Shown piece by piece: positions 25,812 through 38,724 of a stretch of DNA of 64,000 nt (its first letter is position 1; each line of letters opens with the position of its first letter). Location: the NCBI GenBank assembly GCA_036741775.1, contig DAINRQ010000003.1, positions 1-64,000 on the forward strand, read 5' to 3'. The stretch comes from JAJKIV01 sp036741775. GTDB taxonomy: Bacteria; Gemmatimonadota; Gemmatimonadetes; Gemmatimonadales; Gemmatimonadaceae. The notes under the pieces were generated by a model, which saw nothing but the letters and a program-made list of their open reading frames with translations, was not told the DNA's origin and ran no database searches. A program made the translations under genes and the position numbers.

Positions 25812-26596
25812 GCGAGCTCGCGGTTCGGCTGCGCGCGCTCGTTCGGTACGCCAGGGTAATGCAGTCCCCCGCGGACATGTATCGGTATGCCCGGTTGCGA
25901 ACGCGTTACCGCCGAGGCGTCCAGAGCGGCTCCGCCACTATCCGACTGCGCTCGCTCGGGGGAGCCGGGGTCATCTGCCGAAGCTCGCAGGACGTCTACA
26001 CGTTCAAGCACACGTTCCTCGCCGGGTACCATTTGCCCCCTGTCGCGCTGCCGCCTGACGCGACCATCGTCGACCTCGGGAGCAACGTCGGTTACACCGT
26101 CGCAGACTTCGCCCACAGGTATCCGCAGGCGAGGATAGTCGGCGTCGAGATGGACCGCGACAACTTCGAGCTCGCGTGTAGTAATACCGCGCGCTACGGC
26201 GACCGCGTCACGCTACTGCATGCCGCTGTCTGGACACACGACGGCGTGGTCCGGTATGTCGGGGACGCCGACGACGCGTTTCACGTCGCTGACGAGGCGG
26301 TCGCGGCGGCGGGAAGCGAGACGAAGGCGGAGCGCTTGGCACCAGCGAAGCGGATTGCGACCGTGCTCGAGGCGTGCGGTGCCGACCGCGTCGACTACAT
26401 GAAGGTCGACATCGAAGGGGCCGAAGGCACCATCTTCGCGGCGCCGATCGAATGGGCGCACCGCGTTCGGTCGATGAAGGTCGAGGTGCACCCGCCCGTC
26501 ACGACCGAGTTCGTCGCGCGCGCGCTCACGCCGCTCGGGTTCTCGTGCTGGAACGACACCCGGCATCCGGCGTGCCTCTGCGCGGTCAAACGTTAG
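25808..26596 (+). CDS. FkbM-family methyltransferase
   Basis: This 262-residue SAM-dependent methyltransferase has the SAM motif VDLGSNVGYTVADF, the acidic VEMDRDNFELA strand end and the FkbM signature YMKVDIEGAEG. In polysaccharide clusters these enzymes O-methylate sugars; the acceptor is unknown. The start GTG 25808 overlaps the stop of the fusion gene (GTGA). Its stop overlaps the convergent GT4 stop by 4 nt, so the plus-strand operon ends here without room for a terminator. Confidence 0.9.
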   Translation: MSELAVRLRALVRYARVMQSPADMYRYARLRTRYRRGVQSGSATIRLRSLGGAGVICRSSQDVYTFKHTFLAGYHLPPVALPPDATIVDLGSNVGYTVADFAHRYPQARIVGVEMDRDNFELACSNTARYGDRVTLLHAAVWTHDGVVRYVGDADDAFHVADEAVAAAGSETKAERLAPAKRIATVLEACGADRVDYMKVDIEGAEGTIFAAPIEWAHRVRSMKVEVHPPVTTEFVARALTPLGFSCWNDTRHPACLCAVKR

Positions 26597-27792
26597 GCAG
26601 CACGCGGCTCGGTCGACCGATGCGCCGCGAGCACGGACCGGTACAACGCTTCCAGTGACTCCACGGCCCGGTCGATGTCGAATCGTTCGACGAGCAGGCG
26701 GTATCCGGTTGCCCCCATCTCGGCCGCGCGCACTGGCGCGGCCAGCAACGTGATCACCGCATCTGCCATCGCCGACGGGTCGGCCCGCGGCACCACGAAG
26801 CCGCTCCGCCCCGACGCCACGATCTCCGGCACCCCGCCCACGGCTGTCGCGACCACGGGCTTCGCCGCGCGCATCGCTTCGAACAGCGGGAGGGGCGCGG
26901 CTTCGCTCTCGGACGCCAGTACGAGGACATCGCTCCCCGCGAGGAGCGCGTCGACGTCATCCCGCGCGCCGAGCATCCGTACGGCGTCCGCGAGCCCCTC
27001 CGCCGCTATGCGGTGCTGGAGCGTGTCGCGCAGCTCGCCATCGCCCGCGATCAGGAGCAGGGCATCAGGCACGCGCGCGCGGACGCGCAGCATCATGGGC
27101 ACGAGATGCGCCTGCCCCTTCACCGGATGGAGGCGGCCGACGTTCAGAATCACCGGTTGGTCATGACCGATGCCGAGCGCTGCACGAACACGTTTGCGCG
27201 TCTCCCCCGGCGACTCCGGCGGTGAAACGTCCTGCCCCGGGTACGTGACGGTCACGCGGTCCGTGGGGAACCCTGGGAGGCCGGCGAAACTCTCGCGAAC
27301 GGCCCCCGACACGGCGATGATACGGTCCGCGAACAGCCGGTTGAGCAGCGCCGGCATCTGCATCTCGGCGCGCCGGCGGAGCGAGCTCGGGTCCCCGTCT
27401 TCGGGGTGATCGGTCGTGCGGCCGAGCCAATGCAGTGTGTTGATTACCGGCACGCCACAGATGCGCGCCGCGGCCCCCGCGAGGGCGAGGTCCAGTGTGC
27501 GGTTGCAGTGGATGATGTCGATGCGCTCCCGTCGTATCAGGCGCACGATGCGCGCGATGCTGCGGGGCGCCGATGCCACCCCACGATGGCCCACGAATGC
27601 CGGCTCGACCCCCGCCGCTCGGCACTCGTCAGCCAGAGTACTGGCGCCGTTCGCCTCACCCGCGAGCATGGAGCAGACGAGATGCCGAAAATCGCCCGAC
27701 CGCCGATGGGCGACGTTCCGCAGTACGACCTTCGTCACGCCATCCAGGCGCAGGCTTCGGACGGTGTGAAGCACGTTGAAGGGGCGTGTCAT
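26593..27792 (-). CDS. glycosyltransferase family 4
   Basis: This is a 399-residue GT4 protein. The N-terminal half starts MTRPFNVLHTVRSLRLDGVTKVV, typical of GT4 donors-in-waiting. The C-terminal half has LNVGRLHPVKGQAHL, SESEAAPLPLFEAMRAAKPVV and the GGVPEIV/GFVVP loop. I start at ATG 27792; the open frame continues to 28011, but that part lacks GT4 features, and ATG 27825 is another option. It is transcribed alone on the minus strand between two plus-strand runs, divergent from the GT2 gene across about 196 bp. Confidence 0.9.
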   Translation of the reverse strand: MTRPFNVLHTVRSLRLDGVTKVVLRNVAHRRSGDFRHLVCSMLAGEANGASTLADECRAAGVEPAFVGHRGVASAPRSIARIVRLIRRERIDIIHCNRTLDLALAGAAARICGVPVINTLHWLGRTTDHPEDGDPSSLRRRAEMQMPALLNRLFADRIIAVSGAVRESFAGLPGFPTDRVTVTYPGQDVSPPESPGETRKRVRAALGIGHDQPVILNVGRLHPVKGQAHLVPMMLRVRARVPDALLLIAGDGELRDTLQHRIAAEGLADAVRMLGARDDVDALLAGSDVLVLASESEAAPLPLFEAMRAAKPVVATAVGGVPEIVASGRSGFVVPRADPSAMADAVITLLAAPVRAAEMGATGYRLLVERFDIDRAVESLEALYRSVLAAHRSTEPRAA

Positions 27793-27988
27793 TCCCGCTC
27801 GATGACCAGTCGCAAGGAACCGCATCGTCGCAACGTCGGTGCCACATGCACGGCGACGGGTGCGTTGGGAACGGCATTTGCCACCCGCGTCGTACACTGC
27901 GGAAGGTCCGAACAACCGGGCGTCACGTCCGCGAGCACCCGTATACCGGCTCGCTCCCGGAGCGTGCGTCCAAGAGTCGCCCGTTGTC

Positions 27989-28978
27989 ATGTCCCGGATT
28001 GCCGTCGCCATCGTGAACTACAACACCGCCCGCGACCTCCGCGAGTGTCTCGGGAGTGTGTATGGTGCCGGCGCCGACGAGGTTGTCGTCAAGGACAACG
28101 GCTCGACCGATGGCAGCGTCGAGATGGTGCGCCGCGACTTCCCACGGACCGTCGTCCATCCGGACTTCGGGAATCCCGGATACGGCGCGGCATCGAATCA
28201 AGCCATCGCGGCGTGCCGGGCCGAGTACGTTCTGTTGCTCAATAGCGACACGCTGCTCGCGCGGGACACGCTGGCGGTGCTGAACGAGTATCTCGCGGCG
28301 AACCCGCGGGTCGGGCTCGTGGGGCCGCGGCTGCATAACGTCGATGGCTCGCTCCAGCGCTCCGCGCACGGATTTCCAGCGCCGTTCACCATCCGTCCGG
28401 TGCTGCGATACATCCCGGTCCTGCGCGACCGGTCCCTGCTCACCTGGCCGCACGATCGGACACGTCCGGTTCCCTGGGTCAAAGGGGCGGCGCTCGCCAT
28501 CCGGCGGACGGCGTTCGACGCAGTGGGAGGGTTCGACCCGTCGTTCTTCATGTACTTCGAGGAGACCGATCTGTGTCGTCGTTTGTGGAATGCCGGCTGG
28601 GAGGTGCATTTCACGACGGCGACGACGATCGTGCACAAGGGAGGCGCCAGCACCACGCAAATGCGTGCGGCGATGGCGCTGCAGTTCTACGTCGGGATGC
28701 GCCAGTTCTATGCGCGTCATTACTCGCCGTCGCGACAGGCAGGACTCGATGCGGTATTGAAGGCCACGTCGGCCGTGCTCTGGGTTCGGGATCGCGCTCG
28801 GCTCGCGTTTGCGCGCACCCCCGAGGCGTCCGTGCGCCTTGGCGAGGAGTTGAGGAACTGGAGCCGGATCATCCGCGACGACTGGCCGGTGCGTCCGGCA
28901 CGACCGTCGGCCGGCGCCACGGCCTTCACCGCCGATGGTGCCGGTCGACCCAATCCAGATACCGTGGCGTCACGCTGA
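27989..28978 (+). CDS. glycosyltransferase family 2 (rhamnosyltransferase-like)
   Basis: This 329-residue GT-A transferase has the family start VAIVNYNTARDLRECL, the nucleotide-binding KDNGSTDGS, LLLNSDTLLARD and the C-terminal GAALAIRRTAFDAVGGFDPSFFMYFEETDLC signature of WcaA/RfbF-type rhamnosyl- and related transferases. The start is ATG 27989. The C-terminal 50 residues are Arg/Pro/Ala-rich and less conserved-looking. The last 53 bp overlap the convergent GT2-type gene on the other strand. Confidence 0.9.
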   Translation: MSRIAVAIVNYNTARDLRECLGSVYGAGADEVVVKDNGSTDGSVEMVRRDFPRTVVHPDFGNPGYGAASNQAIAACRAEYVLLLNSDTLLARDTLAVLNEYLAANPRVGLVGPRLHNVDGSLQRSAHGFPAPFTIRPVLRYIPVLRDRSLLTWPHDRTRPVPWVKGAALAIRRTAFDAVGGFDPSFFMYFEETDLCRRLWNAGWEVHFTTATTIVHKGGASTTQMRAAMALQFYVGMRQFYARHYSPSRQAGLDAVLKATSAVLWVRDRARLAFARTPEASVRLGEELRNWSRIIRDDWPVRPARPSAGATAFTADGAGRPNPDTVASR

Positions 28979-30026
28979 GAAAACCGTTGTCGACGAGCTC
29001 CTGAACGCTCGTCAGTTCGCGGGCTGTCTCGAGACGAAGGCACAGGTCGGGGTTTCCCGCGAGACGCTCGGAGAGTCCTCCGTACAGTGCTTCGGCCTTG
29101 TTGTGCCACTGCTCCTCGACCGTCTGCCTTACCCGCTCCGGCAGCGACGCGACGTACTTGTAGTGGAGGAGTACCGCTGAGATGTCGGCGACGGGCGCAC
29201 GTGTCATGAAGTGTCCGTCGTACGTGTATACACCAACGCTGTCGTCGGCGTACACGAGCGGATGCTTCGTGAGAAGCAGGCAATCATCTCCGAAGACGCG
29301 CTTACGAATGCCGCCGAACAGACAAGTGATCGCTCGGTTCTCGAGCTGCCCGTCACGAATCCAGTAGACCTCCTGCGTCGGGATCAGATCCGTGAGATCG
29401 TAGAACCGGTATTTGGCTCGGAGCGCGTCGTCGGGAGAGCTTTCGAGCTGACTGAACGGTTTGTCCGAGAACAGGTCGAGCATCTGCGCGGTGAGCGTCT
29501 TGTAGCCGTATTCGCGCAGGTACCCGAGGAGCCCGGAGAGGGGAAGCCGGTCGGAGCAGGGGTAGTCGAACAGCTCATCGGCGTCGCAGTACAGGCTCCA
29601 GCGATTGCGTCCGAACGTCCGCGTGATCCATCGACGGAGCCCGACCTCGTACCGGTTGAATGGAAGCTCGGTCGTGAAGACGGAGACGCGGTCGTAACGC
29701 CTGGCGCGCTCGATGGTGTCGTCGCGAGACGCATTGTCGAGGTAGAAGATGTGCTTCGCGCCGAGCGAGAGGTGGTGCTCCACGAACGAGGAGATCCAGG
29801 GCGCGGCGTCGCGGGCAATGCAGAGGACCACGACCTCGTTAGGGCCACAGGCCACGTCCGCAGGCCCGTGAACGTGGTTCACCGCGCCTGACGCCCGGAC
29901 TCGTTGCTCCTGTAGCGCGTTGGCGGCCGCGTAGATACGGCGTTTGATGTCGTTCCGCGTGGTCGCATGGCAGCTGTGGCAGCCGAGCGTCAGCGCTCCC
30001 GCCGCTTCAGGCTGGTGGGTAGTCAT
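28926..30026 (-). CDS. glycosyltransferase family 2-like protein (Glyco_tranf_2_4/GT92 type)
   Basis: This 366-residue protein has, after an N-terminal region of about 60 residues, VVVLCIARDAAPWISSFVEHHLSLGAKHIFYLDNASRDDT and the DxD motif YCDADELFDY. This order is typical of the glycosyltransferase 2-like group near GT92. Start ATG 30026 overlaps the flippase stop (ATGA). The frame open to 30572 is a shadow of the flippase. Its last 53 bp overlap the convergent GT2 gene, which is unusually deep for two apparently real genes. Confidence 0.88.
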   Translation of the reverse strand: MTTHQPEAAGALTLGCHSCHATTRNDIKRRIYAAANALQEQRVRASGAVNHVHGPADVACGPNEVVVLCIARDAAPWISSFVEHHLSLGAKHIFYLDNASRDDTIERARRYDRVSVFTTELPFNRYEVGLRRWITRTFGRNRWSLYCDADELFDYPCSDRLPLSGLLGYLREYGYKTLTAQMLDLFSDKPFSQLESSPDDALRAKYRFYDLTDLIPTQEVYWIRDGQLENRAITCLFGGIRKRVFGDDCLLLTKHPLVYADDSVGVYTYDGHFMTRAPVADISAVLLHYKYVASLPERVRQTVEEQWHNKAEALYGGLSERLAGNPDLCLRLETARELTSVQELVDNGFLSVTPRYLDWVDRHHRR

Positions 30027-31588
30027 GGGCTCCGCGCGAGGGTGCGGCGAACGAGCGGCTGCAACGCCGTCGGAACGTGATCGTACAGCATGTCGACGAT
30101 CCACCACGCGTCGTCTCCGAGAAATCGCGGCCAGAGCCGAACCAAGGCCACCACCGTGATCGCGATGACGGCGACACTCGCGACAAGTGTACCAATGGCG
30201 CCGATTCCGATCGCCGCCGCGGCGGTGTCGATCAGCCAGGCCTCTCCACCCAGCAGCAGCGCCAATCGCGCTCCGGCCAGGTGCAACGCCAGGTAGTCCG
30301 CAGTGCGAGTCCCGGTGATGCGCTCGGCGAGGAGAAATACCATGGCGAAGTTTGCGGCGACCGCGACGAGCACCCCGGTCGCCACTCCGGCGAGCCCCCA
30401 ACGCACACCCACGACGGCGCCGACGACGACGAGCGCCGCGTACACGACGCTGCGCCCTGCGGCCGCGTGTGTCGCGCCGGTGGAGTTGGCCACTGCGTGG
30501 CCGATCATATACCCGACGCGGAAGTACATCCCGGCGGCGAGGATGCGAAGCGGCACGGCGGCCGGTGCCCACGCGCTGCCTAACAGGACCGCGATGATCT
30601 CGGGTGCGAGAATCGCCGTTACCGCGCTCACCGGCAGCACCAGCAGGGCGACGAGTGCCGTTGCCCGATGGTACGCTCGGCGCAGAGCGTCCGGCCGGTC
30701 CTGCAGCTTGGCCATTGCCGCGAACAGGACCTTGTCGAGCACGATGCCGAGGCTCTGCGCGGGCACCAGCATCAACTCGAACGCCCGACCGTAGTACCCC
30801 AGGGCAGCCGGGCCGAGCGTGCGCGCCACCACGGCGACGTCTCCCTGGCTCGCGGCGTAGGACGCGAGGCTGCTGGCCGAGTACCCCGACCCGAATCGCA
30901 TCAGCTCACGGAACGCCTGGGGATCGAACGCGACGTGGCGTGCCGCCGGGACCGCGCGAAGGAACATCAGGGCTTTCACCGCGACCTTGGTCAGCTCCGC
31001 CGCCACGAGCGCCCAAACACCGAACCCGGCAAACGCGAGCCACACGCCAACTACGCCGTAGCCGACGGCGTACGACACGAGCTCGCCGCCGGCGATGACA
31101 CCGAACCGCAGGCGACGCTGAAGCATGCACTCTGCGACGGCGGAGACGCCGACGATCGGAAACACGAGCGACAGCCAGCGGAGAACGGGGGTGAGCCCCG
31201 GGACCCGCAGCGCCTGTTCCAGCACCGGGGCGGCGACGTACACGATCCCCGCGCCGAGGATGCCAAGGGCGATCGAAGAGGTGACCGCCGTCGCGACGTG
31301 CCGCGGCTCGAGCGACTCGCGCTGAATGAGCGCGGCCGCGACGCCGAGGCCGGCGAAGATCATCCCGAACCAGATGACGATACCGGCCGCCCCGACCAGG
31401 CCGAAGCTGACCGGCTCGAGCAGACGGCCCAGGACGGCGAGCAGCGCGACCCGTAGTACGGCGCGCCCCGCGTTCCCGAGCGACATCGTGAGGACGCCAC
31501 TGACGGCCCCGCGCCCGAGCTCACCCGGGGCGAGGGGACTGTCCGGCGTCAGCCGCGGCGCACGCGACGGCGGCGTGGCATCGGCCAT
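30023..31588 (-). CDS. Wzx-type polysaccharide flippase (MOP superfamily)
   Basis: This 521-residue integral membrane protein has about 12-14 hydrophobic segments starting near residue 35 and the pattern of lipopolysaccharide exporters (WzxC/RfbX-like): EPVSFGLVGAAG, LRFGVIAGGE and AGMYFRVGYMIGHA. It would move lipid-linked oligosaccharide units across the inner membrane. The N-terminus before the first helix is Pro-rich (residues 1-25). It lies between the acyltransferase and the GT2-like gene and overlaps the latter by 4 nt, so the three minus-strand genes probably form one operon. Confidence 0.88.
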   Translation of the reverse strand: MADATPPSRAPRLTPDSPLAPGELGRGAVSGVLTMSLGNAGRAVLRVALLAVLGRLLEPVSFGLVGAAGIVIWFGMIFAGLGVAAALIQRESLEPRHVATAVTSSIALGILGAGIVYVAAPVLEQALRVPGLTPVLRWLSLVFPIVGVSAVAECMLQRRLRFGVIAGGELVSYAVGYGVVGVWLAFAGFGVWALVAAELTKVAVKALMFLRAVPAARHVAFDPQAFRELMRFGSGYSASSLASYAASQGDVAVVARTLGPAALGYYGRAFELMLVPAQSLGIVLDKVLFAAMAKLQDRPDALRRAYHRATALVALLVLPVSAVTAILAPEIIAVLLGSAWAPAAVPLRILAAGMYFRVGYMIGHAVANSTGATHAAAGRSVVYAALVVVGAVVGVRWGLAGVATGVLVAVAANFAMVFLLAERITGTRTADYLALHLAGARLALLLGGEAWLIDTAAAAIGIGAIGTLVASVAVIAITVVALVRLWPRFLGDDAWWIVDMLYDHVPTALQPLVRRTLARSP

Positions 31589-31593
31589 CCGCG

Positions 31594-32451
31594 TCAGTCG
31601 TGCCGATCCCGTGTGCCGTCGCCCGTGCCGCGAACGCTCGTCAACCGGCTCGACTCGGGTGGCGCGTTAGGCTTCACCCGCACGCTCTTCGCCGGAATGC
31701 CGACGTACACGTGGTAGCCGCGCACGTCCTTCGTGGCCACCGCCACCGCGCCGACCATCCCCTGCTCGCCCACGCGCACGCCGGCGAGCACCGTCGCGTG
31801 GTACGTGATCCGCACGCCGTCTTCGAGCACCGTCACGGCGTCCGTGACGTCCTTCTGGTCGACGATGCTGTGCGTGTGGCTGTAGATGTTCGCGTAGTCG
31901 CTGATCGAGACGTTGTTCCCCATCACGATGCCGCCGCGGTCATCGAGGAGCACGTGCCGGTGCACCACGACGTTGTCGCCCGCCTCGATGTTGTAGCCGA
32001 AGGAGAACTCCACGTGCTGGAACGCTTTGAAGTTCTCGCCGCAGCGCTTGAAGATGTACGGCGCCAGGAGTCGCCGCAGCCGCACGCCCAGCTCGACGTT
32101 CTGCCCGCCGATCGGCAGGCGATCGAAGGAATACCAGAGCCAGAGCAGCGGTTTGACGCGCTGAAACTTCTCGTCGTCGCACTCGGCATAGTACTCGGGC
32201 TCGAGCGTGATGTTGCGCGGGTCGAGCGCGCTGAGCGCGAGTCGCGTGGCCAGCGGCAGCGCCTCATCGGCGACCGCCGTCTCCCAGTTGCCCGTGAACT
32301 GCGGGTACGCGAGCTCGAGCAGCGTGGTGCGGCAGAGCAGGGCGCGGTCGACGGTGGGGTCGGCGAGCGCGGCGCCGAGGCGCTCGAGCCAGGCGTCGGC
32401 GAGCGAAGCGTTCGAACGAGCCGGCAGCAAACGAAGCGGTCGAAGTGCCAT
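31594..32451 (-). CDS. hexapeptide-repeat (LbH) acyltransferase
   Basis: This 285-residue protein has an unassigned N-terminal helical region (about 1-95). A left-handed parallel beta-helix follows from about 125 (VEFSFGYNIEAGDNVVVHRHV, NNVSISDYANIYSH, ATVLAGVRVGEQGMVG) with the closing VYVGIPAKSVR. It has the plan of maltose/galactoside O-acetyltransferases with an added N-terminal domain. It probably acetylates a sugar of the polysaccharide made by the flanking genes. It is upstream of the flippase with a 5-bp gap. The last 25 residues are charged and low in motif. Confidence 0.85.
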   Translation of the reverse strand: MALRPLRLLPARSNASLADAWLERLGAALADPTVDRALLCRTTLLELAYPQFTGNWETAVADEALPLATRLALSALDPRNITLEPEYYAECDDEKFQRVKPLLWLWYSFDRLPIGGQNVELGVRLRRLLAPYIFKRCGENFKAFQHVEFSFGYNIEAGDNVVVHRHVLLDDRGGIVMGNNVSISDYANIYSHTHSIVDQKDVTDAVTVLEDGVRITYHATVLAGVRVGEQGMVGAVAVATKDVRGYHVYVGIPAKSVRVKPNAPPESSRLTSVRGTGDGTRDRHD

Positions 32452-32505
32452 GGTGACGGGCGAGCGGAGGTTAGCGTTAGGCAGCCCGGGTGGGACGGCC
32501 GCGGG

Positions 32506-33231
32506 TCACGGGGAGCGGCCGGCGGCCGCGCGACTCTTCACGAGCGATCGCTCGCGCTCGAGCGTCGGCAGGATGGCCGCCCAGTCGTTGTTGCGTGCCG
32601 TTTCGTAGGCGACGGTGAGCGGCTGCTGGACGTCGAGCTGGTCGTCGAACACATAGAGCGCGTCCTGCCGCTCGTTTTGTCGCAGTCGCTGTTCGCCGAA
32701 CCCCGGGGTGAGAGGAACGACGTCGAGCGGACGAAAGTCGCGGCCCACGTTCGTGATGATCACTTCCCGCGGGCTGAAGCGCGTTTCGCCGCGCTGCACG
32801 GTGAAGAACGACACGTACCATACACTGGGGTTCCGCACGCCGTTGCGCCGCGCGACCTGTGCGATGGTCGCCGCCTTGCTCCGTTTGAGCTCCGCGAGCG
32901 CCCGGTAGGAGTCGGGCGACAGGAGCCGGATGACCGATTCGTCGAGTGGAGTCGCACGCAACTGGAGGGCGTCGAGCTGGCCAAGCCGCAACGAGATGGC
33001 GTCTTGACGAAGCGTCCCGTAACCCGCGGGTAGCAGCCCCACGGTGTCTCGCGAGGCTGCGGTGCTAGCGCGACGAGCAGCGGTATCCGCGCCCGCCGCC
33101 GGCACTGCCCCTGGCGCGGGAGCGCCCGCACCAGCGCACCCGAGCGCGGCCAGCAGCCCCACGGCGAACAGCGCCGCGTTGCCTGGCTGCCCGCCGCCAC
33201 GTTGCCCTCCCTGCCTGGCCAGGGAGCTCAT
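32506..33231 (-). CDS. secreted protein or lipoprotein, function unknown
   Basis: This 241-residue protein has a hydrophobic leader (about 20-32) ending in a possible lipobox with Cys32, although position -2 is Leu rather than small. An Ala/Pro-rich spacer (about 33-65) leads to a compact domain of about 170 residues. I do not recognise the family. The mature part has WYVSFFTVQRGETRFSPREVIITNVGRDFRPLDVVPLTP and looks globular. Start ATG 33231 overlaps the engB stop (ATGA), so it is coupled to engB, which lies downstream of lon. Function cannot be inferred beyond envelope location. Confidence 0.7.
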   Translation of the reverse strand: MSSLARQGGQRGGGQPGNAALFAVGLLAALGCAGAGAPAPGAVPAAGADTAARRASTAASRDTVGLLPAGYGTLRQDAISLRLGQLDALQLRATPLDESVIRLLSPDSYRALAELKRSKAATIAQVARRNGVRNPSVWYVSFFTVQRGETRFSPREVIITNVGRDFRPLDVVPLTPGFGEQRLRQNERQDALYVFDDQLDVQQPLTVAYETARNNDWAAILPTLERERSLVKSRAAAGRSP

Positions 33232-33856
33232 TCCGGCGCCGGCTCCGACCCGACGAGCTGAACGATGGCGGTGGCCAGCTCATCGCGCCCACGCCCGGTG
33301 TGTGCGCTGAAGGCAATGACCTGGTCGGCATCCAGCTCGAGTGACTCCGTGAGCTCCTGCACCCGCTCGGCCGCAGCGCGCGGTGACAGCTTGTCGACTT
33401 TCGTCACCGCGACGATGGTTGGCGTGCCGATCTCGCCCAGGAAATCGAGCATCTGCAGGTCATCATCCGACGGAGCGCGGCGGACATCGAGGAGCTGCAC
33501 GACGCCGCGCAGATTTCGCGACGCGCGCAGGTACCCCTCGATCAGCGGTCGCCACTCCGCGCGTCTGGTTTTCGAGACCTGGGCGTATCCGTAGCCCGGC
33601 AGGTCGACGAGCACGAACTGCCCGTTGACCTCGAAGAAATTGATCTCGCGGGTGCGTCCAGGCGTGCGGCTCACGCGGGCGAATGCCTTGCGCCGGACGA
33701 GCCGATTCAGGAGCGACGATTTGCCAACATTCGACCGCCCGGCGAACGCCACTTCCGGCAAGGTGGTTTCCGGACGCCACCCATCGGCCGTCGCCATGGG
33801 TCCGAGGAAGCGGAGGTCGCGGATGACCAGCGGGTCGGCAGGGGCGTCGGCGGTCA

Positions 33857-33857
<1 letters not shown>
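33228..33857 (-). CDS. engB: ribosome-biogenesis GTPase EngB/YsxC
   Basis: This 209-residue single-domain GTPase has all G motifs: P-loop GRSNVGKSS (40-48), switch I region PGRTREINFF, DLPGYGYA (85-92), TKVDK and SAHTGRG. The family acts in late assembly of the large ribosomal subunit and is usually essential. Its ATG overlaps the lon stop by one base (TGATG), as in other genomes where engB follows lon or clpX. It is followed by an unknown secreted protein gene. Confidence 0.96.
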
Positions 33858-36436
<2,579 letters not shown>

Positions 36437-36494
36437 GCCCGAAAACTACTTGCACACCGGCAGAACTGCAGGGACGGGAACGGATGACTGAAAA

Positions 36495-36638
36495 CGCTGG
36501 CTGCTGTTAGCTGGAACTGGTTGCTGCGGGGCAATAACGGCGCAACCCTCGGGAGGCCTCCCAATGGGTCAAGGGGCTTCCCGAGGGTTCTCGCTTTCAC
36601 ACCCCGCAGCAACCAGTTCCAGCTGACAGCGACCAGCG
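36495..36638. repeat. palindromic intergenic repeat, copy B
   Basis: Between clpX and lon, arms 36495-36531 and 36602-36638 are reverse complements at 34 of 37 positions. Between them lies a core (36544-36589) beginning AACCCTCGGG and ending CCCGAGGGTT. The core matches, in reverse complement, the core of copy A at 3398-3444, while the arms differ (GCTGGAACTGGTTGC here). It lies downstream of clpX and upstream of lon on the same strand, so it could end clpX transcription or stabilise the upstream message. Confidence 0.75.
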
Positions 36639-36658
36639 CAGTTCCCGGTTCCCGTTTG

Positions 36659-37909
<1,251 letters not shown>

Positions 37910-37963
37910 GGCGGTCCGTGATGCGGGAGGCCAGACGCCCGAAGGCGAGGTGGCTGGGGATAG

Positions 37964-37990
37964 CTAATAGACGTCCCCGTGCGGGGTCAA
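37964..37990 (-). promoter_or_regulatory. possible clpX promoter
   Basis: On the minus strand TTGACC (37990-37985) is followed after 15 bp by TATTAG (37969-37964). The -35 box is close to consensus; the -10 box matches four of six, and the spacing is short. It lies about 55-80 bp upstream of the clpX ATG. Confidence 0.3.
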
Positions 37991-37999
37991 GCAAAATCC

Positions 38000-38038
38000 G
38001 GGGCGTCGCTTGTGAAATCGTTCACGAGGAGACGCCCC
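38000..38038. terminator. long hairpin after clpP
   Basis: GGGGCGTC (38000-38007) pairs with GACGCCCC (38031-38038), and the stem continues inside through TTGTGAA/TTCACGA. It begins 6 nt past the clpP stop codon. On the minus strand it is followed by GGATTTTGC, a weak T stretch. It is probably an attenuator or partial terminator between clpP and clpX. Confidence 0.55.
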
Positions 38039-38044
38039 TCTAAA

Positions 38045-38674
38045 TCACAAAGTCATCGACGGTTGTTTCGTCGGCTCCACGAGCTCTCCCCGGTGCGAGA
38101 TGACGTGGTCCACGATCCCATACGACTTGGCTTCCTCGGCCGACATGAATCGGTCACGATCGATGTCACGCTCGATCTGCTCCACCGGCCTGCCGGTGTG
38201 TTTCGCCATCAGGTCGTTCATCTTGCCCCGGAGATAGATGATCTCGCGGGCCTGAATCTCGATGTCCGCCGCGGTGCCCTGCGCGCCGCCGGACGGCTGG
38301 TGGATCATAATGCGCGAGTGGGGAAGGGCTGAGCGCTTTCCGTTGCGCCCCGCCGCGAGCAGGAACGCGCCCATGCTCGCCGCGAGCCCCATGCAGATGG
38401 TGTTCACCGGCGACTTCATCCACTGCATCGTGTCGTAGATCGCGAGTCCCGCGGATACGCTCCCGCCCGGCGAGTTGATGTAGAGGTGGATATCGCGCTC
38501 CGCGTTGTCCGCCTCGAGGAACAAGAGCTGCGCGATCACGATGTTCGCCACGTCATCGTTGATCGGCGTGCCGAGGAAGATGATGCGGTCCATGAGGAGC
38601 CGCGAGAAAATGTCGTACGTGCGCTCGCCACGGCTCGATCGCTCGATGACATATGGAGGATAAATCGTCGGCAT
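38045..38674 (-). CDS. clpP: ClpP protease subunit
   Basis: This 209-residue serine peptidase of the ClpP family has the catalytic triad S100 (AASMG), H125 (MIHQPSGG) and D174 (DIDRDRF). It assembles into a tetradecamer and degrades proteins fed by ClpX. An AGGAAG ribosome-binding site lies 5 nt ahead of ATG 38674. It lies 50 bp downstream of tig and upstream of clpX, the common tig-clpP-clpX order. Confidence 0.98.
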   Translation of the reverse strand: MPTIYPPYVIERSSRGERTYDIFSRLLMDRIIFLGTPINDDVANIVIAQLLFLEADNAERDIHLYINSPGGSVSAGLAIYDTMQWMKSPVNTICMGLAASMGAFLLAAGRNGKRSALPHSRIMIHQPSGGAQGTAADIEIQAREIIYLRGKMNDLMAKHTGRPVEQIERDIDRDRFMSAEEAKSYGIVDHVISHRGELVEPTKQPSMTL

Positions 38675-38724
38675 ATGCTTCCTGGGTAGGGAGAGTTGCT
38701 ACAACGGCGCTCAGCGGCCGTTGG

